Source: Polaromonas sp.
GTDB lineage: Bacteria; Pseudomonadota; Gammaproteobacteria; Burkholderiales; Burkholderiaceae
Direction of reading: 5' to 3'
DNA: 33,090 bases
Assembly (NCBI GenBank): GCA_013823505.1
Contig: PNMH01000043.1
Span: forward strand, 1 to 33,090
The notes beneath the pieces were generated by a model. That model saw only the letters and a program-made list of their open reading frames with translations, was not told where the DNA came from and ran no database searches. Positions within the stretch are counted from its first letter, which is position 1, and each line of letters starts with the position of its first letter. The position numbers and the translations under genes are program-made. Shown here piece by piece: positions 1 through 9,392 of this stretch.

Positions 1-402
1 GACCCGGCGGAGGTGGAAGCGTCCCTGCGCCGCACCATCGAGCAGGCCGCGGCCAGCTTCAACCCGCCACGCGGCGGCCGCGCGATCCGCGTGGATGTGA
101 AACGCATCCTGTTGGCGCGCGCACTCAAGCCCCTGCCCGGCAACCGGCCGCTGGTCGATGCGATCCAAAAGCACGGCCAAGCCGTCTTCGGCGAAGCGAT
201 TCCCGCGGTGGGCACGCCGCTCTACACCGACGTGCGCATCTATGGCGAGCACGGCATTCCGGGTGTGATCTACGGCGCCGGCCCCCGCACGGTGCGCGAG
301 TCGAACGCCAAACGTGCCGATGAGCACCTGGTGCTGGAAGACCTGCGCCGTGCCACCAAGGTGATTGCCAGGACGCTGTTCGATCTGATGCAGCCCACCT
401 GA
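1..402 (+). CDS. M20-family metallopeptidase/amidohydrolase, C-terminal part (5' end outside window)
   Basis: The frame is open from the first base, so this is the last 133 codons of a longer gene. The protein end contains a GAGP turn followed by a conserved ADEHL segment and a final helix (LEDLRRATKVIARTLFDL). This is the typical end of ArgE/DapE/ACY1-like M20 enzymes, where a late His of a G..H..E-type motif helps bind the second metal. Such enzymes hydrolyse N-acyl amino acids, small peptides or carbamoyl compounds in the cytoplasm. The substrate cannot be told from this fragment because the catalytic Asp/Glu and dimerisation regions lie upstream of the window. The next gene, maeB, follows after 70 bp that contain a plausible promoter, so the two are probably separate units. 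The family call is fairly safe; the specific function is open. Confidence 0.7.
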   Translation, partial: DPAEVEASLRRTIEQAAASFNPPRGGRAIRVDVKRILLARALKPLPGNRPLVDAIQKHGQAVFGEAIPAVGTPLYTDVRIYGEHGIPGVIYGAGPRTVRESNAKRADEHLVLEDLRRATKVIARTLFDLMQPT

Positions 403-412
403 TACCCCCCTC

Positions 413-440
413 TTGCACGGCTCCCGGCCAGGGGCACAAT
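413..440 (+). promoter_or_regulatory. possible sigma70 promoter of maeB
   Basis: TTGCAC (413-418) and CACAAT (435-440) are separated by 16 bp and sit 33 bp before the maeB start codon. The match to consensus is moderate at both hexamers. This is an inference from sequence only. Confidence 0.35.
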
Positions 441-472
441 AAAACTCACAACAACGGTCACAGGAGACACAC

Positions 473-2767
<2,295 letters not shown>

Positions 2768-2789
2768 GCCCGTGCGGTGAGCTTGCAGA

Positions 2790-2813
2790 GGGACGCCAAG
2801 GCGTCCCTTTTTT
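2790..2813 (+). terminator. rho-independent terminator after maeB
   Basis: GGGACGCC and GGCGTCCC form an 8-bp perfect inverted repeat around AA (in practice 7 bp with a CAAG loop), directly followed by six T. It begins 22 bp after the maeB stop. Confidence 0.9.
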
Positions 2814-2900
2814 CGTTCACGCAACTTGCGAGCGCGCGGGCAACGCCGCGTCGAACCACCCATCAGAAACCGGGTTTCCCCTAACCCTCTCATTCAAACG

Positions 2901-2922
2901 TACACATAAACTGTATACACAT
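2901..2922 (+). promoter_or_regulatory. candidate promoter/operator region of the NCS2 permease
   Basis: TACACAT occurs twice, at 2901-2907 and 2916-2922, 15 bp apart. The second copy overlaps the 8-bp palindrome TGTATACA (2912-2919), which also resembles a -10 element. TGTATACA cores are typical of sites for small dimeric regulators such as GntR-family proteins, but no regulator gene is adjacent. The assignment is tentative. Confidence 0.3.
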
Positions 2923-2946
2923 TTGCATGCATTGAGGGAAACATCC

Positions 2947-4428
2947 ATGTCCAGCACCGTCCACCCCGTTGATGAAGTCCTGCCCACCGGCAAGCTCACT
3001 GCACTTGGCCTGCAACACGTGCTGGTCATGTACGCCGGCGCGGTCGCCGTGCCACTCATCGTGGGCCGCGCGCTCAAGCTCAGCCCCGAACAAGTGGCCA
3101 TGCTGATCTCGGCCGACCTGTTCTGCTGCGGCTTGGTCACGCTGATCCAGGCCCTTGGTGCCACGCAGTGGTTCGGTATCAAGCTGCCGGTGATGATGGG
3201 TGTGACCTTCGCGTCGGTGGCACCCATGGTGGCCATGGCCAACAGCAACCCCGGCGTGCAGGGGGCGGGCCTGATCTTCGGCGCCATCATCGGCGCGGGT
3301 GTGGTCTCCATCCTGATTGCGCCCATCGTCAGCCGCATGCTGCGCTTCTTCCCGCCCGTGGTCACCGGCACCATCATCGCGGTGATCGGCATCAGCCTCA
3401 TGCGCATCGGCATCAACTGGATCTTCGGCAACCCCTTCGGCCCCACCGCGCCCAGCATCCCCAGCCCCGAGCACCTGCAGTGGCTGGACGCGGTGAAGCA
3501 GGCCTCTGCCAGCGGTGCCGTGCCCGAATTGCCCAAAGGGCTGGCCATCGTGGGCAGCGTACCCAACCCCGCCTACGCGCAGATGCCGCACATCGCCATC
3601 GCCGCCGTCGTGCTGGCGTCCATCCTGCTCATCGCGAAGTTCGCACGCGGCTTCATTGCCAACATCTCGGTGCTGCTGGGCATCGTCATCGGCGGTGTCA
3701 TTGCCACCGCTGCCGGCCTCATGAATTTCGACAAGGTGGGCAAGGCCCATTGGTTCGATCTGGTGCTGCCGTTCGAGATCGCCACGCCCATCTTCGACCC
3801 CATCCTCATCCTCACCATGAGTCTGGTGATGATCGTGGTCATGATCGAATCCACCGGCATGTTCCTGGCCCTTGGGGACATGACCGACCGCAAGATCGAC
3901 CAGAAGGCGCTCACTGCCGGCCTGCGTACCGATGGCCTGGGCACGCTGATTGGCGGCATCTTCAATACCTTCCCGTACACCAGCTTTTCGCAAAACGTCG
4001 GCCTGGTTGGCGTCACCGGTGTCAAGAGCCGGTTCGTCTGCGTTGCCGGCGGCGTCATCCTCATCGTTCTGGGACTGCTGCCCAAGATGGCCGCGCTGGT
4101 CGAGTCGTTGCCGACCTTTGTGCTGGGAGGCGCGGGTCTGGTGATGTTCGGCATGGTGGCGGCCACCGGGATCCGCATCCTCGCCGGCGTGGACTACAAG
4201 GGCAACCGCAACAACCTCTTCATCGTGGCCGTGTCCATCGGCTTCGGCATGGTCCCGCTGGTGGCACCCAATTTCAAACAGTGGATGCCCCACGGCATCC
4301 ACCCGCTCATCGAGTCGGGCATCCTGCTGGCGTCCCTGAGTGCCGTCCTGCTCAACTTGTTCTTCAACGGCAGTGGGGGCGACACCGCAGCCGCCGTCAA
4401 CGCCGCCAAACAGGCCGAGGCGCACTGA
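2947..4428 (+). CDS. NCS2-family (NAT) purine permease, xanthine/urate type
   Basis: 493 aa inner-membrane protein with about 14 hydrophobic segments, of the nucleobase:cation symporter-2 family. The N-terminal QHVLVMYAGAVAVPLIVGRA (21-40) is typical of bacterial xanthine/uric acid permeases. The NAT signature QNVGLVGVTGVKSR, about two thirds along, keeps the conserved Gln-Asn and matches the purine rather than the uracil branch. It probably imports xanthine, urate or a related purine by cation symport. An in-frame TTG at 2923 is possible, but ATG 2947 has GAGGGAA (2934-2940) at good spacing and gives the standard N-terminus. It is monocistronic, between the maeB terminator and its own. No purine catabolic gene (xdh, uricase) lies in the window, so the substrate is inferred from the family. 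Confidence 0.88.
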   Translation: MSSTVHPVDEVLPTGKLTALGLQHVLVMYAGAVAVPLIVGRALKLSPEQVAMLISADLFCCGLVTLIQALGATQWFGIKLPVMMGVTFASVAPMVAMANSNPGVQGAGLIFGAIIGAGVVSILIAPIVSRMLRFFPPVVTGTIIAVIGISLMRIGINWIFGNPFGPTAPSIPSPEHLQWLDAVKQASASGAVPELPKGLAIVGSVPNPAYAQMPHIAIAAVVLASILLIAKFARGFIANISVLLGIVIGGVIATAAGLMNFDKVGKAHWFDLVLPFEIATPIFDPILILTMSLVMIVVMIESTGMFLALGDMTDRKIDQKALTAGLRTDGLGTLIGGIFNTFPYTSFSQNVGLVGVTGVKSRFVCVAGGVILIVLGLLPKMAALVESLPTFVLGGAGLVMFGMVAATGIRILAGVDYKGNRNNLFIVAVSIGFGMVPLVAPNFKQWMPHGIHPLIESGILLASLSAVLLNLFFNGSGGDTAAAVNAAKQAEAH

Positions 4429-4449
4429 GGCCCGAGGTACCCGTCAATC

Positions 4450-4473
4450 AAAGGCCCCAGCCGGGGCCTTTTT
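4450..4473 (+). terminator. rho-independent terminator after the NCS2 permease
   Basis: AAAGGCCCC (4450-4458), loop AGCC, then GGGGCCTTT (4463-4471) followed by TT. The 9-bp perfect stem begins 21 bp after the stop codon. Confidence 0.88.
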
Positions 4474-4490
4474 CATGAGCAGAATCACTC

Positions 4491-4505
4491 AACGTGGTCC
4501 ACGTT
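4491..4505. promoter_or_regulatory. 15-bp near-perfect palindrome of unknown role
   Basis: AACGTGG, a central T, then CCACGTT: seven-base perfect arms. It lies in the 133-bp stretch between the permease terminator and the end of msrA, where both flanking genes end. That argues against a promoter operator for either one. It has no T tract. Nothing else convincing is seen in this stretch. Confidence 0.3.
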
Positions 4506-4606
4506 AAGTTGGTGCGCAGCGGTCAATTCGCAAGCACGCTTGACTCGCTGGTGGCAATCTATGTGGCCAAGCCCGCCTCAGCTTCACACTCACGATCTGC
4601 TACCAA

Positions 4607-5143
4607 CTACTTGGCCAATCGGGCAAACGTCTTGCGAAACTTCGCCACCTTGGGCGCCGCCACCATCATGCAGTAGCCCTGGTTGGGATTGCGCTCGAAG
4701 AAGTCCTGGTGGTAGGCCTCGGCGGCCGAGTAGTTGTCCAGCAGCGTCACCTCGGTCACGATGGGCTTGCCATAAGCCTTGTCTCGCGTGAGCTCGTCGA
4801 TCAGGTCCTGCGCCACCGCTTTCTGTTCGGGCGTGGTGAAGTAAATGCCGCTGCGGTACTGCGTGCCCACGTCGTTGCCCTGGCGGTTCAGCGTGGTGGG
4901 ATCGTGGATCACGAAAAAGATCTCCAGGATCTCGCGCGTGCTGATCTGCGCCGGGTCGTACTCCAGCCGCACCACCTCGTTGTGGCCCGTGGTGCCGGTG
5001 CACACCTGCTCGTAGGTGGGCTGCTTCACGTGGCCGTTGCTGTAGCCCGACTCCACATCGGTCACACCCTTGACCCCCACGTACACCGACTCGGTGCACC
5101 AGAAGCAGCCACCGCCCAAAACCAGAACCTGCTTGTCGCTCAT
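4607..5143 (-). CDS. msrA: peptide-methionine (S)-S-oxide reductase MsrA
   Basis: 178 aa. It reduces the S-epimer of methionine sulfoxide in oxidised proteins, using thioredoxin as electron donor. The catalytic signature GGGCFWCTE (10-18) places the nucleophilic Cys at 13. Cys158 in NQGYCMMV is at the position of the resolving cysteine. Cys16 replaces the more usual Gly of GCFWG, giving a C-x-x-C pair. The central GYSNG, TGHNEVVRLEYDP and YRSGIYF blocks are all present. I chose ATG at 5143 because GGAGA lies just upstream; an ATG four codons earlier (5155) has no such site. A 74-bp gap separates it from the upstream lysR on the same strand, so co-transcription is possible but unproven. Confidence 0.95.
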   Translation of the reverse strand: MSDKQVLVLGGGCFWCTESVYVGVKGVTDVESGYSNGHVKQPTYEQVCTGTTGHNEVVRLEYDPAQISTREILEIFFVIHDPTTLNRQGNDVGTQYRSGIYFTTPEQKAVAQDLIDELTRDKAYGKPIVTEVTLLDNYSAAEAYHQDFFERNPNQGYCMMVAAPKVAKFRKTFARLAK

Positions 5144-5217
5144 CGTTCTCTCCATGTGTTCTTCATGTGCATGTTTGCCTGCGTTGGTCGCGCCACACGC
5201 AGGATTCTTTCAATGCC

Positions 5218-6108
5218 TCACTGTAGTGGTTGGGCAAACCCGCGCACCGCGCCCAGAAATGCCCCCAGCGCGGCCTGGTCTCTGTCGGTCTTCCACAGGC
5301 ATTGGGTCTCGTAGGGCGGCGTGTCCACATCCAGCGGCACGAACACCGCGCCGGGCAGCCCGGCCTGCTGCAGCGCCGCCGGCACCAGCGCGCAGCCCAG
5401 CCCCTGCGACACGATGGACACCACGCTGAGCCAATGCCGCAGCTCGAACCGGATCTCGGGCGAAAACCCGGCGTCGGCACACAGGCCGAGGATGCGCTCG
5501 TGGTAATCGGGCGAGACGGCGCGCGAGACCACTGCAAACGGCTCGCCTTGCAGCCGCGCCAGCGACAGCAGCTTGCGCCTTGCCAACGCATGGCCCGCCG
5601 GCAAGCAGGCCACGAACGGCTGGCTGGACACCAGGATCTGCGAGAAGCCTGCTGGCACCCGCGTGGTGTGCACAAAGCCGATGTCCAGCCGCTCGTGCAT
5701 CAGGTCGATGAGCTGGTCGCTCGAACTCAGTTCGCGCAGCACCAGGCGCAGCTTGGGGTGATCCACCGCAAAGCCCTGCAGGATCTGCGGCAGCCCGCGG
5801 TAAAGCACGGTGCCGGCAAAACCAATCTGCAGACTGCCCAGCATGCCTTGCGACACCTCGCGCGCTTCCCGCGCGGCCAGGCCCGCCTGATCCAGCAAGG
5901 AGCGCGCTGCGGGCACGAACGCCTGCCCCGCGGCGGTGAGCTGCACGCCCCGGCTGTTGCGCGTGAACAGCTGCGCGCCCACCGAGGCTTCGAGTTGTTG
6001 GATGTTGAGCGAGAGCGGCGGCTGGGTAATGGCCAGGCGCTGCGCGGCGCGGCCGAAATGCAGCTCTTCGGCCAGCACCAGGAAATAGCGCAGGTGGCGA
6101 AATTCCAT
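5218..6108 (-). CDS. LysR-family transcriptional regulator, divergent from gcdH (GcdR-like)
   Basis: 296 aa, standard LysR length. The N-terminal winged HTH (about 1-60) reads MEFRHLRYFLVLAEELHFGR and continues with AITQPPLSLNIQQLE and LFTRNSRGVQLTAAG. An effector-binding domain of the periplasmic-binding-protein type follows (about 90-290). The start ATG has AGGAA at 6117-6121. It is transcribed away from glutaryl-CoA dehydrogenase across about 100 bp that carry phased half-sites resembling the ATAC-N7-GTAT sites of BenM/CatM-type regulators. In pseudomonads a LysR protein (GcdR) beside gcdH activates glutarate degradation, so the same role is inferred here, with glutarate or a CoA-pathway intermediate as likely inducer. 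The exact ligand is unknown. Confidence 0.85.
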   Translation of the reverse strand: MEFRHLRYFLVLAEELHFGRAAQRLAITQPPLSLNIQQLEASVGAQLFTRNSRGVQLTAAGQAFVPAARSLLDQAGLAAREAREVSQGMLGSLQIGFAGTVLYRGLPQILQGFAVDHPKLRLVLRELSSSDQLIDLMHERLDIGFVHTTRVPAGFSQILVSSQPFVACLPAGHALARRKLLSLARLQGEPFAVVSRAVSPDYHERILGLCADAGFSPEIRFELRHWLSVVSIVSQGLGCALVPAALQQAGLPGAVFVPLDVDTPPYETQCLWKTDRDQAALGAFLGAVRGFAQPLQ

Positions 6109-6131
6109 GAATAGCTTTCCTGTATGGATGG

Positions 6132-6157
6132 ATACCTATTCGATATTAGACAGGTAT
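6132..6157. promoter_or_regulatory. candidate LysR binding site between lysR and gcdH
   Basis: ATAC (6132-6135), ATAT (6143-6146) and GTAT (6154-6157) follow each other with exactly 7 bp between each pair, one half-site per helical turn. ATAC-N7-GTAT is the recognition core known for BenM/CatM-type LysR proteins. The outer arms also form the inverted repeat ATACCT/AGGTAT. An additional GTAT lies at 6122-6125. The position in the divergent promoter gap fits auto-regulation plus activation of gcdH. Confidence 0.5.
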
Positions 6158-6212
6158 TCATGCCGGGCGGACAATGCACGCATTGCCACCCCAACACACG
6201 GAGACACCGACC

Positions 6213-7406
6213 ATGCTTTCCCCCACCAAAGTCAAAGCCAGCTTCAGCTGGGAAGATCCGTTTCACCTGGACGCGCAGCTCACCGACGACGAGCGCGCCG
6301 TGCGCGATGCTGCTCACGCCTACTGCCAGGAACGCCTGGCCCCGCGTGTGGTGGAAGCCTTCCGCCACGAGAAAACCGACCCGGCGATCTTTCGCGAAAT
6401 GGGTGAGCTCGGCCTGCTCGGCCCCACCATCCCCGAGGCCTACGGCGGCAGTGGTTTGAATTACGTGTGTTACGGCCTGGTGGCGCGTGAAGTGGAGCGT
6501 GTGGACTCCGGCTACCGCTCCATGATGAGCGTGCAGAGCTCGCTGGTGATGGTGCCCATCAACGAATTCGGCACCGAAGAGCAAAAGCAGAAATACCTGC
6601 CCAAACTCGCCAGCGGCCAGTGGATCGGCTGTTTCGGCCTGACCGAACCCAACCACGGCTCCGACCCCGGCAGCATGGTCACGCGCGCCAAGAAGGTCCC
6701 GGGCGGCTACAGCCTCTCAGGCTCGAAGATGTGGATCAGCAACAGCCCGATCGCCGACGTGTTCGTGGTCTGGGCCAAGGACGACGAAGGTTCGATCCGC
6801 GGCTTCATCCTCGACAAGGGCATGAAGGGCCTGAGCGCGCCAGCCATCCACAGCAAGGTCGGTCTGCGCGCCTCCATCACCGGCGAGATCGTGATGGACG
6901 GGGTGTTCTGCCCCGAAGAGAACGCGTTTCCCGAGGTGCGTGGCTTGAAAGGTCCGTTCACGTGTCTGAACAGCGCGCGCTACGGCATCGCCTGGGGTGC
7001 ACTGGGTGCGGCTGAAGACTGCTTCTTCCGCGCCCGCCAGTACGTGATGGACCGCCACCAGTTTGGCCGCCCCCTGGCCGCCAACCAGCTGATCCAGAAG
7101 AAACTGGCCGACATGCTCACCGAGATCAGCCTCGGCCTGCAAGGCTGCCTGCGCCTGGGCCGCATGAAAGACGAAGGCACGGCCGCGGTGGAGATCACCA
7201 GCATCTTGAAGCGCAACAGCTGCGGCAAGGCGCTGGACGTGGCCCGACTGGCGCGCGACATGATGGGCGGCAACGGCATCAGCGACGAGTTCGGCGTGGC
7301 GCGCCACCTGGTGAACCTGGAAGTGGTCAACACCTACGAAGGCACGCACGACATCCACGCGCTCATCCTGGGCCGTGCGATCACCGGCATCCAGGCGTTT
7401 TCCTGA
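6213..7406 (+). CDS. gcdH: glutaryl-CoA dehydrogenase
   Basis: 397 aa FAD enzyme that oxidatively decarboxylates glutaryl-CoA to crotonyl-CoA in lysine, tryptophan and glutarate breakdown. Acyl-CoA dehydrogenase N-terminal, middle and C-terminal domains follow in order. [14 protein letters not shown] carries Arg102, equivalent to the substrate carboxylate-binding Arg that separates GCDH from other acyl-CoA dehydrogenases. [14 protein letters not shown] is the flavin-side loop. [19 protein letters not shown] near the C-terminus holds the catalytic base Glu376. ATG 6213 is preferred over an upstream in-frame GTG (6174) because GGAG at 6200-6203 precedes it and the usual N-terminus follows. The CoA-transferase that often follows gcdH in other proteobacteria is absent; the next gene is an unrelated tetR. 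Confidence 0.95.
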   Translation: MLSPTKVKASFSWEDPFHLDAQLTDDERAVRDAAHAYCQERLAPRVVEAFRHEKTDPAIFREMGELGLLGPTIPEAYGGSGLNYVCYGLVAREVERVDSGYRSMMSVQSSLVMVPINEFGTEEQKQKYLPKLASGQWIGCFGLTEPNHGSDPGSMVTRAKKVPGGYSLSGSKMWISNSPIADVFVVWAKDDEGSIRGFILDKGMKGLSAPAIHSKVGLRASITGEIVMDGVFCPEENAFPEVRGLKGPFTCLNSARYGIAWGALGAAEDCFFRARQYVMDRHQFGRPLAANQLIQKKLADMLTEISLGLQGCLRLGRMKDEGTAAVEITSILKRNSCGKALDVARLARDMMGGNGISDEFGVARHLVNLEVVNTYEGTHDIHALILGRAITGIQAFS

Positions 7407-7474
7407 AGCGGCGGGGCCTCGCCCCGTTGACTGGGGCTTTACCGGGGCGACACGGGGCGTGAAGGGGTGTGGGG

Positions 7475-7502
7475 TATATTTAATAACCCACCGGTCATTA
7501 AA
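7475..7502. promoter_or_regulatory. tetR promoter -10 overlapped by a palindrome, likely TetR operator
   Basis: TTTAATAACC (7479-7488) and GGTCATTAAA (7493-7502) are inverted repeats with one mismatch and a 4-bp centre. TATATT at 7475-7480 is a good -10 candidate that overlaps the left arm. The site ends 9 bp before the tetR start codon. This fits auto-repression of the regulator and the pump genes behind it. Confidence 0.55.
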
Positions 7503-7511
7503 CACCCACGC

Positions 7512-8204
7512 ATGCCCTCGCCCGCTGTCTCCGACACCAGCTCCCTGACCGAGCCCGACGCTCCACAGCGCCGTTCGCGGCGCAAGGAAGCGCGTCCGGG
7601 CGAGTTGCTGGACGCTGCACTCACGCTGTTCGTTGAAAAGGGCTTCGCCGCCACCCGCGTGGAAGAGGTGGCGGCCATGGCCGGCGTGTCCAAGGGCACC
7701 CTGTTTCTGTACTTTCCCAGCAAGGAAGAGCTGTTCAAGGCGGTCGTGCGCGAGAACATCGCCGGGCGCTTCACCGAATGGAACGAAGAGTTCGAGCGCT
7801 TCAGCGGCGACAGCGCCGAACTGGTGCGCTACTGCATGCACTCGTGGTGGGAACGCATCGGCATGACGCCCGCCTCGGGCATCACCAAACTGGTGATGAG
7901 CGAGGCCGGCATGTTTCCCGAGATCGCCGCCTTCTATCAAAAGGAAGTGATCGAGCCCGGCCACGACCTGATCCGCCGCATCCTGCAGCGTGGCGTGGAC
8001 CGGGGTGATTTCCGACCCCTGCCCATGGAATACGCGGTCTACAGCCTGATCGCGCCGATGATCTTCCTGCTGATGTGGAAACACTCCATGGCACCGTGCT
8101 GCCCGGCCACCGCACAGATCGACCCCATCGGCTTCATCAATGCCCAGGTCGACTTGCTGCTGGCCGGCATGCTGGCGCCCCGAACCTCCCGAACGTCCGC
8201 CTGA
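7512..8204 (+). CDS. TetR/AcrR-family transcriptional regulator of the efflux operon
   Basis: 230 aa. After a basic, Pro/Ser-rich N-terminal extension (1-27), a TetR_N helix-turn-helix runs from about 30 to 75, with [20 protein letters not shown] and then the recognition region [20 protein letters not shown]. The C-terminal ligand and dimer domain is variable, as normal. ATG 7512 is chosen because an upstream in-frame GTG (7467) would put the promoter and operator palindrome inside the gene. No clear ribosome binding site precedes 7512. It is the first gene of a run that continues with the membrane-fusion and RND pump genes 17 bp downstream, so it most likely represses that operon and responds to a pump substrate. 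Its ligand cannot be read from the sequence. Confidence 0.85.
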   Translation: MPSPAVSDTSSLTEPDAPQRRSRRKEARPGELLDAALTLFVEKGFAATRVEEVAAMAGVSKGTLFLYFPSKEELFKAVVRENIAGRFTEWNEEFERFSGDSAELVRYCMHSWWERIGMTPASGITKLVMSEAGMFPEIAAFYQKEVIEPGHDLIRRILQRGVDRGDFRPLPMEYAVYSLIAPMIFLLMWKHSMAPCCPATAQIDPIGFINAQVDLLLAGMLAPRTSRTSA

Positions 8205-8221
8205 CCTTCCTCCACACGACC

Positions 8222-9382
8222 ATGACCTCACGCCGCCCGCTGTCTTTCTGGATCAAGTGGTTGTTGCTCATCGCGCTGGTGCTCGGCATCGCCCTGGGTG
8301 TCACGCGCGCGCTGGGCAAGCGCAAGGCCACGAGCGAGGCGGCCATGGCCGCAGCGGAGTCGCTGCAGAAAACACCCACCTACACGCTCGCCCCCACCGA
8401 TGTGGTGACCGTGCAGGCCATCGAACTCACCCAGACCGTGGCCCTGTCGGGTTCGGTGGAAGCGCTGGAGACCGCCGCCATCAAGGCGAAAACCGCCGGT
8501 GAGATCCAGGGTCTGAGCAAACGCGAAGGCGACCCGGTGAAAGCCGGCGAGGTGGTGGCGCGCATCGACAGCACCGAGGCCCAGGCGCGCGTGCGCCAGA
8601 CCGCGCGGCAGGCCGAGTCGGCCCAGGCGCAGGTGGCCATTGCCAAACGCACCTTCGACAACAACCAGGCGCTGGTGCGCCAGGGCTTCATTTCCAACAC
8701 CGCGCTGGACACGGCCACCGCCAACCTCGCCAGCGCCGAAGCCACCCACCAGGCCGCGCTGGCCGCACTCGACATCGCACGCAAGTCGCTGGCCGACACC
8801 ACGCTGCGTTCACCGCTCACGGGCCAGGTCTCTGCCCGGCTGGTGCAGAACGGCGAACGCGTGGGCATCGACACACGCGTGCTCGACGTGGTGGACCTCT
8901 CCGGCTTCGAGATGGAAGCCGCCATTGCGCCCGCCGATGCGGTGGCGGTGAAGGTGGGCCAGACGGCACGCCTCACCGTGGAAGGCCAGAGCGCGCCGGT
9001 GCAGGCCACCGTGGCCCGCATCAACCCCAGCGTGCAGGCGGCCAGCCGCAGCGTGCTCGTCTACCTGCGCGTGCCCGCGCTACCGGGCATGCGCCAGGGC
9101 CTGTTTGCACAGGGCCACATCGTCACCGGCTCGGTCAAGGCGCTGGCTGTGCCCGCCTCCACCGTGCGCAATGACAAGCCTCAGCCCTATGTGCAGGTGG
9201 TGCGCGAGGGAGCGGTGGTGCATGTGCCGCTGCAAGCGGGTGCCACCGGTCTGCTGGGCACCGAGCCCATGCGGGCGGTGGAGGGTTTGCCCGCCGGCAC
9301 GCAGCTGCTGCGCGCGCAAGCCGGCCTGATCCGCGAAGGCACCGCCGTGCGTCTGAACGCACCCGCCACCGCCCCCAACTGA
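8222..9382 (+). CDS. RND efflux periplasmic adaptor (membrane fusion protein)
   Basis: 386 aa AcrA/HlyD-type adaptor that links the inner-membrane RND pump to a TolC-type channel. An N-terminal membrane anchor (about 12-29) is present without a lipobox Cys, so it is probably a bitopic anchor rather than a lipoprotein. The half-lipoyl segment VEALETAAIKAKTAGEIQGL is followed by EGDPVKAGEVVARID. An alpha-hairpin rich in Ala, Gln and Arg comes next (about 118-185), and the second lipoyl half reads LRSPLTGQVSARLVQNGERV. Beta-barrel and membrane-proximal domains complete it. The start ATG lies 17 bp after tetR; no strong ribosome site is seen. The pump gene begins 10 bp after its stop, so they form one operon. 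Confidence 0.92.
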   Translation: MTSRRPLSFWIKWLLLIALVLGIALGVTRALGKRKATSEAAMAAAESLQKTPTYTLAPTDVVTVQAIELTQTVALSGSVEALETAAIKAKTAGEIQGLSKREGDPVKAGEVVARIDSTEAQARVRQTARQAESAQAQVAIAKRTFDNNQALVRQGFISNTALDTATANLASAEATHQAALAALDIARKSLADTTLRSPLTGQVSARLVQNGERVGIDTRVLDVVDLSGFEMEAAIAPADAVAVKVGQTARLTVEGQSAPVQATVARINPSVQAASRSVLVYLRVPALPGMRQGLFAQGHIVTGSVKALAVPASTVRNDKPQPYVQVVREGAVVHVPLQAGATGLLGTEPMRAVEGLPAGTQLLRAQAGLIREGTAVRLNAPATAPN

Positions 9383-9392
9383 GCAGCAAGCC

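Noticed and set aside
2890..4425. Minus-strand open frame of about 500 codons opposite the NCS2 permease
   Set aside because: Its low-complexity His/Asp/Gly-rich composition is a mirror of the hydrophobic permease codons; no motif or ribosome site supports it.
4494..4676. Short plus-strand ORF of 60 codons between the permease terminator and msrA
   Set aside because: No ribosome binding site, no recognisable features, and it runs antisense into the end of msrA.
7411..7445. GC-rich hairpins after gcdH (CGGGGC-CTC-GCCCCG and further GGGGC repeats) as terminator
   Set aside because: No T tract follows either stem, so rho-independent termination is not supported.
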